From Palauibacter sp965207805 (GTDB taxonomy: Bacteria > Gemmatimonadota > Gemmatimonadetes > Palauibacterales > Palauibacteraceae): DNA of 64,000 bases. Every line of letters begins with the position of its first letter. The first letter of the stretch is position 1. The translations under genes and the position numbers were made by a program. The notes under the pieces are model-generated. The model ran no database searches and was not told the DNA's origin. It saw nothing but the letters and a program-made list of their open reading frames with translations. Positions 55,429 through 64,000 of the stretch are shown one piece after another. Location: the NCBI GenBank assembly GCA_965207805.1, contig OZ242312.1:1488001-1552000 (forward strand), written 5' to 3'.

Positions 55429-57168
55429 ATGAAGCGCCGAGACTTCCTCGCCACCTCCGCCGCGGCCGCTGCCGGATCCAGCCTGATTGCGTGCCGCGCC
55501 CCCGAGACGGCCGCCGCGCCCCCCGACGGGATCGGACAATGGGGCCCGGCCGGGGATTCGAACGTTCCCGGCCTGCTCGGCCCCGCGCACGGGACCGTGT
55601 GGGGCCGCCGCGGCGTGACGGCCGCCGCGGACTACTACGCCTCGCTCGCCGGCACGACGATCATGATGCAGGGCGGAAACGCGATCGACGCCATCGTCGC
55701 CGCCTCCGCCACGCTCAACGTCTCCGAGCCCTACATGTCCGGACTCGGGGGTTTCGGCGGCTTCATGCTCATCTACCTGGCGGAGGAGAACCGGGTCGTC
55801 GGGCTCGACGCGCTCGGCCGGGCGCCCGCAGCCTCCTCGGCGAGCACGATCACGCCGGATGATGTCGAGATGGGCTACCGGGCTCCGATCGTACCCGGCG
55901 CCTTCAAGGGCTGGGCCGCCGTGCTCGAGCGCTACGGGACGATGAGCCTCGGCGACGTATTCGAGCCCGCGATCCAGCTCGCCGAAGACGGCTTCGTCAT
56001 CTCGAAGTTCGACGAACTCCACACCACCGGGAGCGCGGACAAGCTCGGGAGGTTCCCGTCCAGCGCCCGCGTCATGTTCCCCAACGGCCGTCCACCACGG
56101 ATGGGCGAGATCATCAGGCAGCCCGAACTCGCGGCGAGCATGCGCCGGCTTGCGCGGGAGGGCGCCGACGACTTCTACATGGGCGAGATCGGAGACCGCA
56201 TCGTCGCCTTCCTCGCCGAAAACGGCGGCCACATGACGAAGGCCGATCTCGAGGGCTATGAGGTCGCATGGAGAGAGCCCATCACGACGACCTTCCAGGG
56301 GCACGACCTGTACGCCATGCCGCCGGGGTCGTGCGGGATGACGATGTTTCAGGCGCTCAACATCATGGACGGCTTCGACCTCGCGAACATGGATCTCTAC
56401 AGCTCCGAGTTCGCCCACCTGTGGCTCGAGGCGAACCGGCTCGCCCTCATCGATGACGAACGGTACAACACGGGGAACGAGGACGCGGAGATCCCGGTCG
56501 ACATGGTGATCTCGAAGGAATACGCGGACGAACAGCGGGCGAAGATCGATCCTGCGCGCATCGCGTCCTTCTCGGGCGCCCCGCTTCCGTTCTTCGGGAC
56601 GACGAGCCTCTCTTCCGCCGACCGCTGGGGGAACGCCGTCGCCTTCACGCAGTCTCTCGTCGCCCTCTACGGGAGCGGCGTGATCGCCGGCGACACGGGG
56701 ATCTTCCTCAACAACGGCCACATGTTCGGCTTTTCCCTCGAGGAGGGGCACCCCAACTACATCGCGGGGGGCCAGAAGGCGAAGGGTGTAATGACGCCGT
56801 GCGTCGTCATGAAGGACGGGAACCTCGTCGCGGCCGTCGGCGCCGCCGGCGGCTACACGATCCCGCAGACGGTGGGTCAGGTGATCACGAAGCTGACGGC
56901 AGGCGGGATGGACATGCAGCTCGCGATCGCGTCGCCCCGCATGTGTCTCAACCGGGGAGGCGGGCTCACACCGATTCCGGAGGATTCCGTCACGTACCTG
57001 GAGGCGGGTTTCCCACCGGACGTGTACGGGGAACTGGCGGACCGCGGTCATAATCTCGTCCAGCCCGGCAACCTCGGCGGTGTACAGGGCGTGTACCGGG
57101 ATGCGGAGACGGGCGCCCTCGCCGGCGGATCGGATCCGCGCCGCGACGGCCACGCGATCGCCTGGTGA
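55429..57168 (+). CDS. Gamma-glutamyltranspeptidase-family Tat lipoprotein, copy 3
   Basis: The third tandem paralogue, 579 residues, with signal MKRRDFLATSAAAAAGSSLI and lipobox LIAC. Its core is closer to copy 2 than to copy 1 (both have SSADRWGNAVAFTQSL and VMKDGNLVAAVGAAGGYTIP). The frame is open 133 codons further upstream inside copy 2, but the signal peptide fixes the ATG; a ccaggag site precedes it. The 29-base spacer has no promoter, so copies 2 and 3 share a transcript. Its TGA overlaps the GTG of the CocE-type gene. Confidence 0.93.
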   Translation: MKRRDFLATSAAAAAGSSLIACRAPETAAAPPDGIGQWGPAGDSNVPGLLGPAHGTVWGRRGVTAAADYYASLAGTTIMMQGGNAIDAIVAASATLNVSEPYMSGLGGFGGFMLIYLAEENRVVGLDALGRAPAASSASTITPDDVEMGYRAPIVPGAFKGWAAVLERYGTMSLGDVFEPAIQLAEDGFVISKFDELHTTGSADKLGRFPSSARVMFPNGRPPRMGEIIRQPELAASMRRLAREGADDFYMGEIGDRIVAFLAENGGHMTKADLEGYEVAWREPITTTFQGHDLYAMPPGSCGMTMFQALNIMDGFDLANMDLYSSEFAHLWLEANRLALIDDERYNTGNEDAEIPVDMVISKEYADEQRAKIDPARIASFSGAPLPFFGTTSLSSADRWGNAVAFTQSLVALYGSGVIAGDTGIFLNNGHMFGFSLEEGHPNYIAGGQKAKGVMTPCVVMKDGNLVAAVGAAGGYTIPQTVGQVITKLTAGGMDMQLAIASPRMCLNRGGGLTPIPEDSVTYLEAGFPPDVYGELADRGHNLVQPGNLGGVQGVYRDAETGALAGGSDPRRDGHAIAW

Positions 57169-59048
57169 CGCGGGGGCGGCCCGCCAGCGTGACGGTGGGG
57201 CTGACGGCGCTGGCCGGGCTGGCCTGCGGGGATGGCGCTTCCACTTCCGGTGAGCGGGAGGGAGACGCCCCGGTGAGCGCGCTCACGCGCAACCAGGCGC
57301 TTCACATCCCCATGCGCGATGGCGTCCGGATCGCCGTCGACGTGTGGCTGCCCGACGACATCCAACCCGGAGACCGGCTCCCGGCCATGATGCGGGCGAC
57401 GCGTTACTGGCGCGCGCGGGGCGAGGTCGGCGTCCCGCTCGAGGAGACCTCGAATTTCGCCGAGGCGGAGCGCTGGAACCGGGCCGGATACGCCCTCGTC
57501 CTCGTCGACGGGCGGGGAAGCGGGGCCTCGTTCGGGATCCGCCGCTTCGAACTCGCCGAAGACGAGGTCACGGACTACGGGGAGGTCGCGGACTGGATTG
57601 CGGACCAGCCCTGGTCGAACGGGCGCGTGGGCGCCTACGGGGTCTCCTACGCCGGGAACACCGCCGAGATGCTCGCGGTCAACCGGAACCCCGCCGTGAA
57701 GGCGGTCGCGCCCCTCTTCAACGACTTCGACAACTTCGGCCACCTCATCTTCCCCGGCGGGGTCCTCACGGTCGGCTTCCTCGAGGACTGGTCGAACCGC
57801 ACGCGCATGCAGGATCTGAACGACATCTGCGGCCTCTCCGACGCGATGGGGGCCGCCTGCGACGAGGTGCAGAGCCGGGTCACCGGAGTGAAACCGGTCG
57901 ATGCGGACGTCGACGGATCGCTGCTCGCCGCCGCGGTGGCGGAACACGACGCCAATACCGTGCCCTTCGAGGCGGCGCTGGAGTACGAGTTCCGGGACGA
58001 CCCGTTCGGCCCCTACGGAGAGACGAACGTCGGGCACCGGCGCAGCCCCTCCGGCCACCTCCCGCAGATCGAAGAGTCCGGCGCGGCCATGTTCGTTCGG
58101 GTCGGCTGGCAGGACGCCGGCACGGTGAACGGCACGCTCGGCCGCTACAACACGATTTCCAACCCACAGCAGGTCTTCATCGGCCCGTGGGACCACGGGG
58201 CGCGCAACGACACGGATCCGTTCAAGGCCGACGACACCCCCGTACAACCCGACGCCGACGCCCGGTTCGACGAACTCGTCGCGTTCTTTGACGCCCACCT
58301 CCGGGAGGATGGATCCGGGGAGACGCCGACGGAGATCCACTACTACACGCTGGGCGCCGACCACTGGACGCAGACGGAGCGCTGGCCGCCGGAGGGCTTC
58401 GACGACGTGACATGGTACTTCGGCGCGGACGGCACGTTATCGATGGAAGCTCCCGCCTCGGAAGCGGGAGAAGATTCCTACACCGTCGATTTCACCGCCA
58501 CGACAGGGACCCGCAATCGCTGGTATACGAACGGCGGGGGCGGCGACGTCGTGTACGGCGACCGCCGGGCGGATGATGAGAAGCTGCTGACCTATACCAG
58601 CGCGCCGCTACCCGTCGACACCGAAGTCACCGGCCACCCCATCGTCACGCTGCACCTGGCGTCCACCGAGACGGACGGCGCCTTCATCGCCTATCTGGAA
58701 GACGTCGCTCCGGATGGAACCGTGAGATACATCACCGAAGGTCAACTCCGCGGTGTGATGCGCGCGGTCACGGACGACCCGCCGTTGTACCGGAAGTACG
58801 GACCGCACCGCAGCGAGTCGCGCGCGGACGCCCTCCCGCTCGTGCCGGGGGAGGTCGCGGAACTGAGCTTCGACCTGTGGGCGACGTCGGTACTGTTCAG
58901 GGCCGGCCACCGCATCCGGATCGCTCTCGCCGGCGCGGACGCGGACACCTTCCTCCGCTATCCCCGCGACGGGAGCGTCCCGGAGTGGACCGTGCGGCGC
59001 AACGCGGCCTCCCCCTCCCGGATCGTTCTCCCCACCAGAGGCGGTTGA
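57165..59048 (+). CDS. CocE/NonD-family hydrolase lipoprotein
   Basis: The 627-residue protein starts at a GTG overlapping the third GGT stop (GTGA). A lipoprotein signal ends AGLAC (Cys21). The alpha/beta-hydrolase part has IPMRDGVRIAVDVWLPDDI, the nucleophile elbow GAYGVSYAGNTAEM (Ser161), the acidic VRVGWQDAG and the His of IGPWDHGARND. The C-terminal jelly-roll domain has VTGHPIVTLHLASTETDGAF and FDLWATSVLFRAGHRIRIAL. The family includes X-Pro dipeptidyl peptidases, cocaine esterase and alpha-amino-acid ester hydrolases. The coupling to GGT suggests action on the same extracytoplasmic amide or peptide pool, by inference. Confidence 0.92.
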   Translation: MTRGRPASVTVGLTALAGLACGDGASTSGEREGDAPVSALTRNQALHIPMRDGVRIAVDVWLPDDIQPGDRLPAMMRATRYWRARGEVGVPLEETSNFAEAERWNRAGYALVLVDGRGSGASFGIRRFELAEDEVTDYGEVADWIADQPWSNGRVGAYGVSYAGNTAEMLAVNRNPAVKAVAPLFNDFDNFGHLIFPGGVLTVGFLEDWSNRTRMQDLNDICGLSDAMGAACDEVQSRVTGVKPVDADVDGSLLAAAVAEHDANTVPFEAALEYEFRDDPFGPYGETNVGHRRSPSGHLPQIEESGAAMFVRVGWQDAGTVNGTLGRYNTISNPQQVFIGPWDHGARNDTDPFKADDTPVQPDADARFDELVAFFDAHLREDGSGETPTEIHYYTLGADHWTQTERWPPEGFDDVTWYFGADGTLSMEAPASEAGEDSYTVDFTATTGTRNRWYTNGGGGDVVYGDRRADDEKLLTYTSAPLPVDTEVTGHPIVTLHLASTETDGAFIAYLEDVAPDGTVRYITEGQLRGVMRAVTDDPPLYRKYGPHRSESRADALPLVPGEVAELSFDLWATSVLFRAGHRIRIALAGADADTFLRYPRDGSVPEWTVRRNAASPSRIVLPTRGG

Positions 59049-59051
59049 CGG

Positions 59052-59819
59052 CTAGGGAATCAATTCCAGCGTCGTGCTCGTCGTCATCGACGCCGGCATC
59101 CCGCCCATTGTCAAATTCAGGTTTATAACGCTGTCGTGGCCCTGGAGGCGGCTGCTGCCCGTGTCGAAGATGGCGGTTCCGGTGACGGTGCCGGAGCCCT
59201 CGATCGACATCCCACCGGTGTTGGCCGACATCGTGACGGTTCCTTCGAGCGATATCTCCGCAAGATCCCCGTCGGCACCCACGAGCGTGTAGGCGATGTC
59301 CGTTTCCATCGTCATCGTGGCTCCCATGCCGGCCGGGATATCGGCGGACGTCTGTCCCGACCAGGAGTCGCCCGGACTCACTTCCCCTTCGGGTAACTCG
59401 AAGAAGCTGGTCGCCAGCGTCGCGGAGACGGCGGCTTCCGCTTCCGGCGTGAGCGTCCCGGCGTCGGTCAACCCGGTGGGGCGCGCGCGCGCGTCCATTG
59501 CGAACGTGAAGCTCATGCCGGACAGATCGGGTCCGCCCGCCCCGGGCATGGCCTCAGTCATGGTGGTGGAGTCGACGACCGTGCGGATCTCGATGACGTC
59601 ACCCGCCGCGCTGACCACCGTCTCGGTCTGGTAGCGCTTTGACGTCGACATGGTCGTACCCGCCATCGATGTCTCGGAGCCGATGAGGTACCGCGAAACC
59701 TGTCCTTCGGCCGGCATCACGCGGAGCGTCGCCTGCCCCGGAAGAGGGGCCGCATACCCCAGCGCGAGAGCCGCCACGGCCGCCGCTCTAGTCAAGGCAC
59801 TGATTCTCCCTTGGTTCAC
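59052..59819 (-). CDS. Secreted protein of unknown function, paralogue A
   Basis: A 255-residue protein with a Sec signal (RAAAVAALALGYAAPLPGQA). The mature part is beta-rich and Met/Thr/Gly-rich: MPAEGQVSRYLIGSETSMAG, GEVSPGDSWSGQTSADIPAG, ISLEGTVTMSANTGGMS and a closing TMGGMPASMTTSTTLELIP. I do not recognise it with certainty; the pattern is like DUF6263-type exported proteins. It is a paralogue of the next gene upstream on the same strand. Its stop is only 3 bases from the stop of the convergent CocE-type gene. Confidence 0.8.
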   Translation of the reverse strand: MNQGRISALTRAAAVAALALGYAAPLPGQATLRVMPAEGQVSRYLIGSETSMAGTTMSTSKRYQTETVVSAAGDVIEIRTVVDSTTMTEAMPGAGGPDLSGMSFTFAMDARARPTGLTDAGTLTPEAEAAVSATLATSFFELPEGEVSPGDSWSGQTSADIPAGMGATMTMETDIAYTLVGADGDLAEISLEGTVTMSANTGGMSIEGSGTVTGTAIFDTGSSRLQGHDSVINLNLTMGGMPASMTTSTTLELIP

Positions 59820-59871
59820 TGATCCTCCCTTGAGGTTCGGGGGTTCGGGACTTCCGGTGGCCGGTTCCGCG

Positions 59872-60711
59872 TCAACCGTCCGGCATCAGTTCGAGCGAGG
59901 TCGTCGAATTCACCGTCATCGACATTCCGGCCACGCTCATCTCCATGCTCTGCAGGCTCGTCTGGCTCACGTGCCGGCCCTCGACGAGGTCGACGACGAG
60001 CGTTCCGGACAAGGTCCCCGAGCCGTTCATCGCCATGCCTTCGAAGTCCATGTCCATGTCCATCGGCCCCTCGAAAGAGAGGGTGGCGAGGCCGTCATCG
60101 AGACTCACGAACGTGTACGTGAATTCCATGTCCATCGACATCGTTCCGCCGGTCCCGACGGGGATCTCGATCGGAGTTTCCAGCGTCCAGGCATCCCCGG
60201 GGCTGACCTCCTCTTCAGGCAGCACGGAATGGCCGGCTCCCTGCATGAGGCTCTCGACGCTCACCCCGACGTCTTCCGGTACTCCCTCGCTCTCCACGAC
60301 GCGCAAGACGCTGCCGCGCGGGTCCATGTCGACGGTGAAGGACATCTTGGAGAAGTCGGGGAAAAGGTCGTCCATCCCCGGCATCGGCATCCCGAAGTCC
60401 ATCGTCGTGCTGGCCGAATCGACCGTCCCGCGGACGCGAATAACATCGTCGTCGGCGCTCAGGACCGTCTGAATCTGTTGCCACGCCATCGTGATAAGCG
60501 GGCCGCCGGTCGAAGGCATCATGGGACCCTCCATGCTCGTTTCCATGGAGAAGGCGTAGCGCGATACCTGGCCCTCGGGCGGCGCCATCCGCAGCAGGAG
60601 CGGCCCCTCGAGGGGGATGGTCCGGATTGCGGGGGACGGGCCGCACGAGGCGAGGACGGCGGCGAAGCTGAGCGTCGTGACGACCGCGAACGTGCGCCAT
60701 CGTGAAGTCAT
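59872..60711 (-). CDS. Lipoprotein of unknown function, paralogue B
   Basis: A 279-residue lipoprotein (signal TFAVVTTLSFAAV, lipobox LASC). It shares with paralogue A the motifs PPEGQVSRYAFSMETSM, EEVSPGDAWTLETPIEIP, LSFEGPMDMDMDFEG and the end SMTVNSTTSLELMP. It is rich in Met and Asp in places. An AGGAG site precedes the ATG. The two genes are 52 bases apart, likely one transcript that starts in the 211-base gap before radC. No function is known to me. Confidence 0.8.
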   Translation of the reverse strand: MTSRWRTFAVVTTLSFAAVLASCGPSPAIRTIPLEGPLLLRMAPPEGQVSRYAFSMETSMEGPMMPSTGGPLITMAWQQIQTVLSADDDVIRVRGTVDSASTTMDFGMPMPGMDDLFPDFSKMSFTVDMDPRGSVLRVVESEGVPEDVGVSVESLMQGAGHSVLPEEEVSPGDAWTLETPIEIPVGTGGTMSMDMEFTYTFVSLDDGLATLSFEGPMDMDMDFEGMAMNGSGTLSGTLVVDLVEGRHVSQTSLQSMEMSVAGMSMTVNSTTSLELMPDG

Positions 60712-60922
60712 GTGGTTCTCCTGACGGTAAGGAGACAGGGACTCGGGAGTTCGCGTGTTCGAATGCGCGATTCCCGCCCCGGCTCGGATGTTTCGTCCTC
60801 GGCCGCCAGGGTGTCCGCAACATGCGTGATCGGATCGGAGTGTGCCACCGGCACCCGGGACGATTTACCCTCCGCTACCCCCGAGTTGAGACGGAATTCA
60901 TGGCCGCGGGGATACATGACGC

Positions 60923-61606
60923 ATGGCTCCGAAGATCCTCGAACTCCCGGCGAGCGAACGTCCACGCGAGCGGCTGCGCCGCTTCAGCCCCGACGCGCTC
61001 TCGACGACGGAACTGCTCGCGGTCGTGCTCGGTGCGGGCGCGACGGGGCGTTCCGCAGTGGACGTCGCCGGCCGTTTGCTGGCGGACTTCGGCGGCTCGC
61101 TACGAGAGATGGGGCGGGCGGAGCCGGCCGAACTCGAGCGGACCGGGGGAGTCGGCCCCGCCCGTTCGGCCGCCGTGGCGGCGGCGCTCGCGCTTGGACG
61201 GCGGCAGGCGGCCGAGCCCGCCCGCGCCAGCGCGCGCATCCGCAGCCCGGCCGACGTGTTCGGCCGCCTCGGCCCCCTGCTGAGGGATCGTCGACAGGAA
61301 GAATTCTGGGTCATCTACCTGGATACGCAGAGCCAGGTTCTGCTCGAGCGACGACTCACGGTGGGGCTCCTGAACAGCTCGCTCGTCCACCCGCGGGAAG
61401 TATTTGCGCCCGCGATCGCGACGGCCTCGGCCTCCGTCATCCTGGCCCACAACCATCCGAGCGGCGAACCCGAACCGTCCCCCGAAGACATCGCCGTGAC
61501 CTGCCAACTCGTCGAGAGCGGCCGGCTCCTCGGCATTCCGGTCCGCGACCACATCATCCTCGGCGACCGGGCCTACGTGAGCCTTCGCGAACGCGGCATC
61601 TGCTAG
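60923..61606 (+). CDS. radC: RadC-family JAMM/MPN domain protein
   Basis: The 227 residues have a helix-hairpin-helix-like N-terminal part (SPDALSTTELLAVVLGAGAT, LERTGGVGPARSAAVAAALA) and the C-terminal JAB domain with the metal motif ILAHNHPSGEPEPSPEDIAV around residue 175. RadC was once linked to DNA repair; the role of the family is unsettled. It is transcribed divergently from the two secreted-protein genes, and it is followed by rel. Confidence 0.94.
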   Translation: MAPKILELPASERPRERLRRFSPDALSTTELLAVVLGAGATGRSAVDVAGRLLADFGGSLREMGRAEPAELERTGGVGPARSAAVAAALALGRRQAAEPARASARIRSPADVFGRLGPLLRDRRQEEFWVIYLDTQSQVLLERRLTVGLLNSSLVHPREVFAPAIATASASVILAHNHPSGEPEPSPEDIAVTCQLVESGRLLGIPVRDHIILGDRAYVSLRERGIC

Positions 61607-61719
61607 CTCCCTCGCCCGGCCCGCGCCGAACTCGCGCGCTACTGCTACCTTTACAGGTTGCTCGGGCCGCTGGATCGTGGCTGTTCGGGCGGTGACGTCT
61701 CGGGGACGGAGCGCGAAGC

Positions 61720-63942
61720 GTGGAGAGCAGCCTCAAGCGGGAAGTGGGCCGGGCCGCGCCGGGAGCGGGCCCGCGCTCGCTGCTGCCGAAGGACTTCATG
61801 AAGGCGATCGAGGGGTACGAGGCCCGCCTCGACCTCGACCTGCTCGCCCTTGCGTTCCAGTACAGCCTGGAAAAACACGAGGGCCAGAAGCGTCGCTCCG
61901 GCGAGGATTACATCCGCCACTGCGTGGAGGTGGCCAAGATCCTCATCGAGATCCGGCTCGACACGGTGAGCATCGCCGCGTCGCTCCTCCACGATGTGGT
62001 GGAGGACACGGATACGACCGTGGACGAGATCCGGACGGAGTTCGGCGAGGAGATCGCGATCATCGTGGACGGCCTCACGAAGATCTCGTTGTTCGCGTTC
62101 GGCTCCATGGCGGAACGTCAGGTCGAGACCTACCGCAAGCTCCTCCTCTCCATGGCCCGCGACGCGCGCGTGATCATGGTCAAGCTGGCGGACCGTCTCC
62201 ACAACATGCGGACGCTGGAGCATATGCCGGCGGGCGCGCGGCAGCGGATCGCGCTCGAAACCCGGGAGATCTACGCGCCGCTCGCCCACCGTCTCGGAGT
62301 CGCGCGCCTGAAATGGGAGCTCGAAGACCTTGCCTTCAAGTTCCTTGAACCCGAGGGGTACAGGAAGCTCGTCAAGGAAGTCAACGCCACGCGGGGCGAA
62401 CGCGAGGAACTGATCCGACGCATGGAGGAACCGCTCCGGGCCGAACTCGACGACGCCGGGATCGATTGCGAGGTCACCGGGCGCCCCAAGCACCTCTGGT
62501 CCATCTACGGCAAGATGGTGAAGCGCGACAAGCCGTACGAAGAGGTCTACGACACGCTGGCGATGCGGCTCATCGTGGATTCGGTGCGCGACTGCTACCA
62601 CGCTCTCGGCATCGTGCACAACAAGTGGACGCCACTCACGGAGCGCTTCCACGACTTTATTGCCACCCCGAAGTCGAACATGTACCAGAGTCTGCACACG
62701 ACGATCTTCGGCCCCGGCGGCGCGCTGTACGAGATCCAGATCCGCACGCACGAAATGCATCGCACCGCGGAGTACGGAATCGCGGCGCACTGGCGCTACA
62801 AGGAGGGCCGGTCGGGCGATGACGTCGACGATGAACTCGCGTGGTTCCGGCAGGTACTCGAGTGGCAGCAGGAAACGCGCGAGCCGGAAGAATTCATGGA
62901 GTTCCTCCGCATCGACCTGTTCCAGGATGAGATCTTCGTCTTCACCCCGGCGGGAGACGTCAAGCAGTTGCCGAAAGGGGCCACGCCCATCGACTTCGCG
63001 TTCGCCGTGCACACCGAGGTCGGGCTGCGCTGCAAGGGCGCGAAGGTGAACGAACGGATCGCCCCCCTCAGCCGTCCGCTCCGGAACGGGGACACCGTAC
63101 ACATCCTCACCTCCGATTCGCAGACGCCGAGCCGGGACTGGCTGGGCTTCGTGCGGAGCAGCAAGGCCCGCCACGAGATCCGGCAGTGGATCCGCGATGA
63201 GGAGCAGGAGTCCGCGCTCCAGTTGGGGAAGGACATCGTTCAGCGGGAGTGGAGACGCCGCCGCCGGGGGAAGGTGGACGAAGCGGCCCTCAAGGCGGCG
63301 TGCGAGGCGCTGGGGTACGATGGACCGGATACCCTCTATGCGGCCACCGCCCGCGGGGACGTGGGGCTCACGCGCGTGATGCGGGCGATCCTCCCCGAGG
63401 TCATCCCGGAAGTGCCCCAGAAGAGTCCGAGTCCGCTCCACAAGCTCGTGGACAAGGTCTGGGGCGGAGGCGGCCAGGGGATCCGGATCCAGGGGATGGA
63501 GAACCTCATGGTCCGGTACTCCCAGTGTTGCCAGCCGGTCCCCGGAGACCGCGTGATCGGCTATATCACCCGTGGCCGCGGCGTTTCGATCCACAGGCAG
63601 GACTGTCCGAACGTCCTGAACCTCTCCAACGCTCCCGAGCGCCGGGTGGAAATCGAGTGGCAGACGCACGGGGAGCGCCGGTTCCTGATCCGCATCGTCA
63701 TGGAGGGGACGGATCGTCACGGTCTGTTCGCGGACATCGCGCGCGCGGTCAGCGACACGGGCACGAACATTCAGTCGGCCGACATCAAGGGGGTCGAGGG
63801 GGGGATGCGCGGGCAGTTCGTCGTCGAGGTCGAGAACCTGACGCATCTGGAGAAAGTCATGCGCAAGGTTCAGGGCGTAAAGGGCGTCATCTCCGTTGAA
63901 CGGAAGGAGTCATTCGGGGAGAGCGGCCTCACTATCGAGTGA
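61720..63942 (+). CDS. rel: Bifunctional (p)ppGpp synthetase/hydrolase
   Basis: The Rel/SpoT protein makes and degrades the stringent-response alarmone. The 740 residues hold an HD hydrolase domain with His53 and the intact HDVVEDTD (91-98), a synthetase domain with TGRPKHLWSIYGKM (from about 250) and VYDTLAMRLIVDS, and a TGS domain (DEIFVFTPAGDVKQLPKGAT). A conserved-cysteine region with YSQCCQPVPGDRVIGYITRG and a C-terminal ACT domain follow. The intact HD residues argue for hydrolase activity, so the bifunctional type is the best call. The start is a GTG; ATG at 61798 would still keep all domains. Confidence 0.96.
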   Translation: MESSLKREVGRAAPGAGPRSLLPKDFMKAIEGYEARLDLDLLALAFQYSLEKHEGQKRRSGEDYIRHCVEVAKILIEIRLDTVSIAASLLHDVVEDTDTTVDEIRTEFGEEIAIIVDGLTKISLFAFGSMAERQVETYRKLLLSMARDARVIMVKLADRLHNMRTLEHMPAGARQRIALETREIYAPLAHRLGVARLKWELEDLAFKFLEPEGYRKLVKEVNATRGEREELIRRMEEPLRAELDDAGIDCEVTGRPKHLWSIYGKMVKRDKPYEEVYDTLAMRLIVDSVRDCYHALGIVHNKWTPLTERFHDFIATPKSNMYQSLHTTIFGPGGALYEIQIRTHEMHRTAEYGIAAHWRYKEGRSGDDVDDELAWFRQVLEWQQETREPEEFMEFLRIDLFQDEIFVFTPAGDVKQLPKGATPIDFAFAVHTEVGLRCKGAKVNERIAPLSRPLRNGDTVHILTSDSQTPSRDWLGFVRSSKARHEIRQWIRDEEQESALQLGKDIVQREWRRRRRGKVDEAALKAACEALGYDGPDTLYAATARGDVGLTRVMRAILPEVIPEVPQKSPSPLHKLVDKVWGGGGQGIRIQGMENLMVRYSQCCQPVPGDRVIGYITRGRGVSIHRQDCPNVLNLSNAPERRVEIEWQTHGERRFLIRIVMEGTDRHGLFADIARAVSDTGTNIQSADIKGVEGGMRGQFVVEVENLTHLEKVMRKVQGVKGVISVERKESFGESGLTIE

Positions 63943-63959
63943 CCGGCCGATCCGAGACC

Positions 63960-64000
63960 ATGCCCCGCTTCGACCTTCAGCTTCCATTCGAGCCGATGGG
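63960..64000 (+). CDS. uvrB: Start of a gene, possibly excinuclease UvrB (partial)
   Basis: Only 13 full codons are visible: MPRFDLQLPFEPM. UvrB proteins usually begin with a short strand followed by a phrase of the form 'pFxPxGDQP', and the last visible bases (atggg) would fit the next Gly. It starts 17 bases after rel, so it is probably in the same transcript. With so little sequence this is a suggestion, not an identification. Confidence 0.4.
   Translation, partial: MPRFDLQLPFEPM

Larger units (their letters stand above)
51729..57168 (+). repeat. Three-fold tandem gene duplication
   Basis: Three head-to-tail units of about 1.74-1.86 kb: two with promoter module, ribosome site and gene, the third with ribosome site and gene only. 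Nucleotide similarity is obvious along most of the coding parts, yet third-codon positions differ widely, so the duplication is old and all copies have been kept intact. Confidence 0.9.

Noticed and set aside
51696..57153. Three long minus-strand frames under the GGT copies
   Set aside because: They look alike only because the genes are duplicates. No motif and no start signals.
61651..63846. Minus-strand frame of about 730 codons under rel
   Set aside because: Shadow of the rel reading frame.

Overview
The window comes from a GC-rich bacterial chromosome. Its backbone is the housekeeping run rpoB-rpoC, the str operon, the S10-spc-alpha ribosomal superoperon, then heme, envelope, secretion and (p)ppGpp genes. 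Didermy is implied by a BamD-like lipoprotein, several lipoboxes and Tat lipoproteins. The style of the accessory genes (Tat-exported enzymes with 'RRDF' signals, a giant BNR/Vps10-like secreted protein, many Gly/Met-rich secreted proteins, TTG/GTG starts) looks to me like Gemmatimonadota or a related lineage. That placement is an inference from gene style, not a computed phylogeny.

Layout: 1-6.2 kb holds the 3' part of rpoB and all of rpoC. 6.2-10.8 kb holds rpsL, rpsG, fusA and tuf, with a leader that carries a candidate promoter followed by a textbook intrinsic terminator (a possible attenuator). 10.9-23.0 kb is a tightly packed S10-spc run from rpsJ to infA with many 1-8 base overlaps. 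23.1-26.9 kb is the alpha operon (rpmJ, rpsM, rpsK, rpsD, rpoA, rplQ), extended by an unidentified membrane-anchored protein and rpmB and closed by a perfect 13-bp hairpin. 27.0-28.8 kb is hemD-hemB. 28.9-32.9 kb is a nucleotide-sugar and glycosyltransferase group (GDP-deoxymannose reductase-like, ugd, uxs, GT2). 33.0-38.7 kb is a TPR lipoprotein, bamD, nadD and secA.

38.7-51.7 kb is accessory: a cupredoxin lipoprotein, an aminotransferase, a Tat-exported NAD-epimerase homologue, a RelBE-type toxin-antitoxin pair with a palindromic operator on its -10 box, and two folate-type demethylase genes facing each other (a free GcvT-like protein and an FAD-GcvT fusion). It also holds a 1054-residue BNR-repeat secreted protein, a ComEC-like metallo-beta-lactamase-fold hydrolase coupled to a DUF3006 protein, and a zinc-ribbon membrane protein.

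51.7-59.0 kb is the most unusual block: three consecutive gamma-glutamyltranspeptidase-family genes, all predicted Tat lipoproteins, with a duplicated promoter/inverted-repeat module before copies 1 and 2, followed by a translationally coupled CocE/NonD-type hydrolase lipoprotein. 59.05-60.7 kb holds two paralogous secreted proteins on the minus strand. 60.9-64.0 kb holds radC, a bifunctional rel/spoT gene, and the first codons of what may be uvrB.

Taken together, the first 29 kb is ordinary core machinery with some unusual details: every protein in the cluster that can carry a zinc ribbon has it, SecA has a Cys-rich loop insertion, and tuf has a codon usage of its own. From about 38 kb on, the genes suggest extracytoplasmic scavenging of peptides, amides or esters and demethylation of N- or S-methyl compounds. 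No rRNA, tRNA, CRISPR array, insertion sequence or prophage gene was seen. No stretch above about 300 bases lacks a gene.
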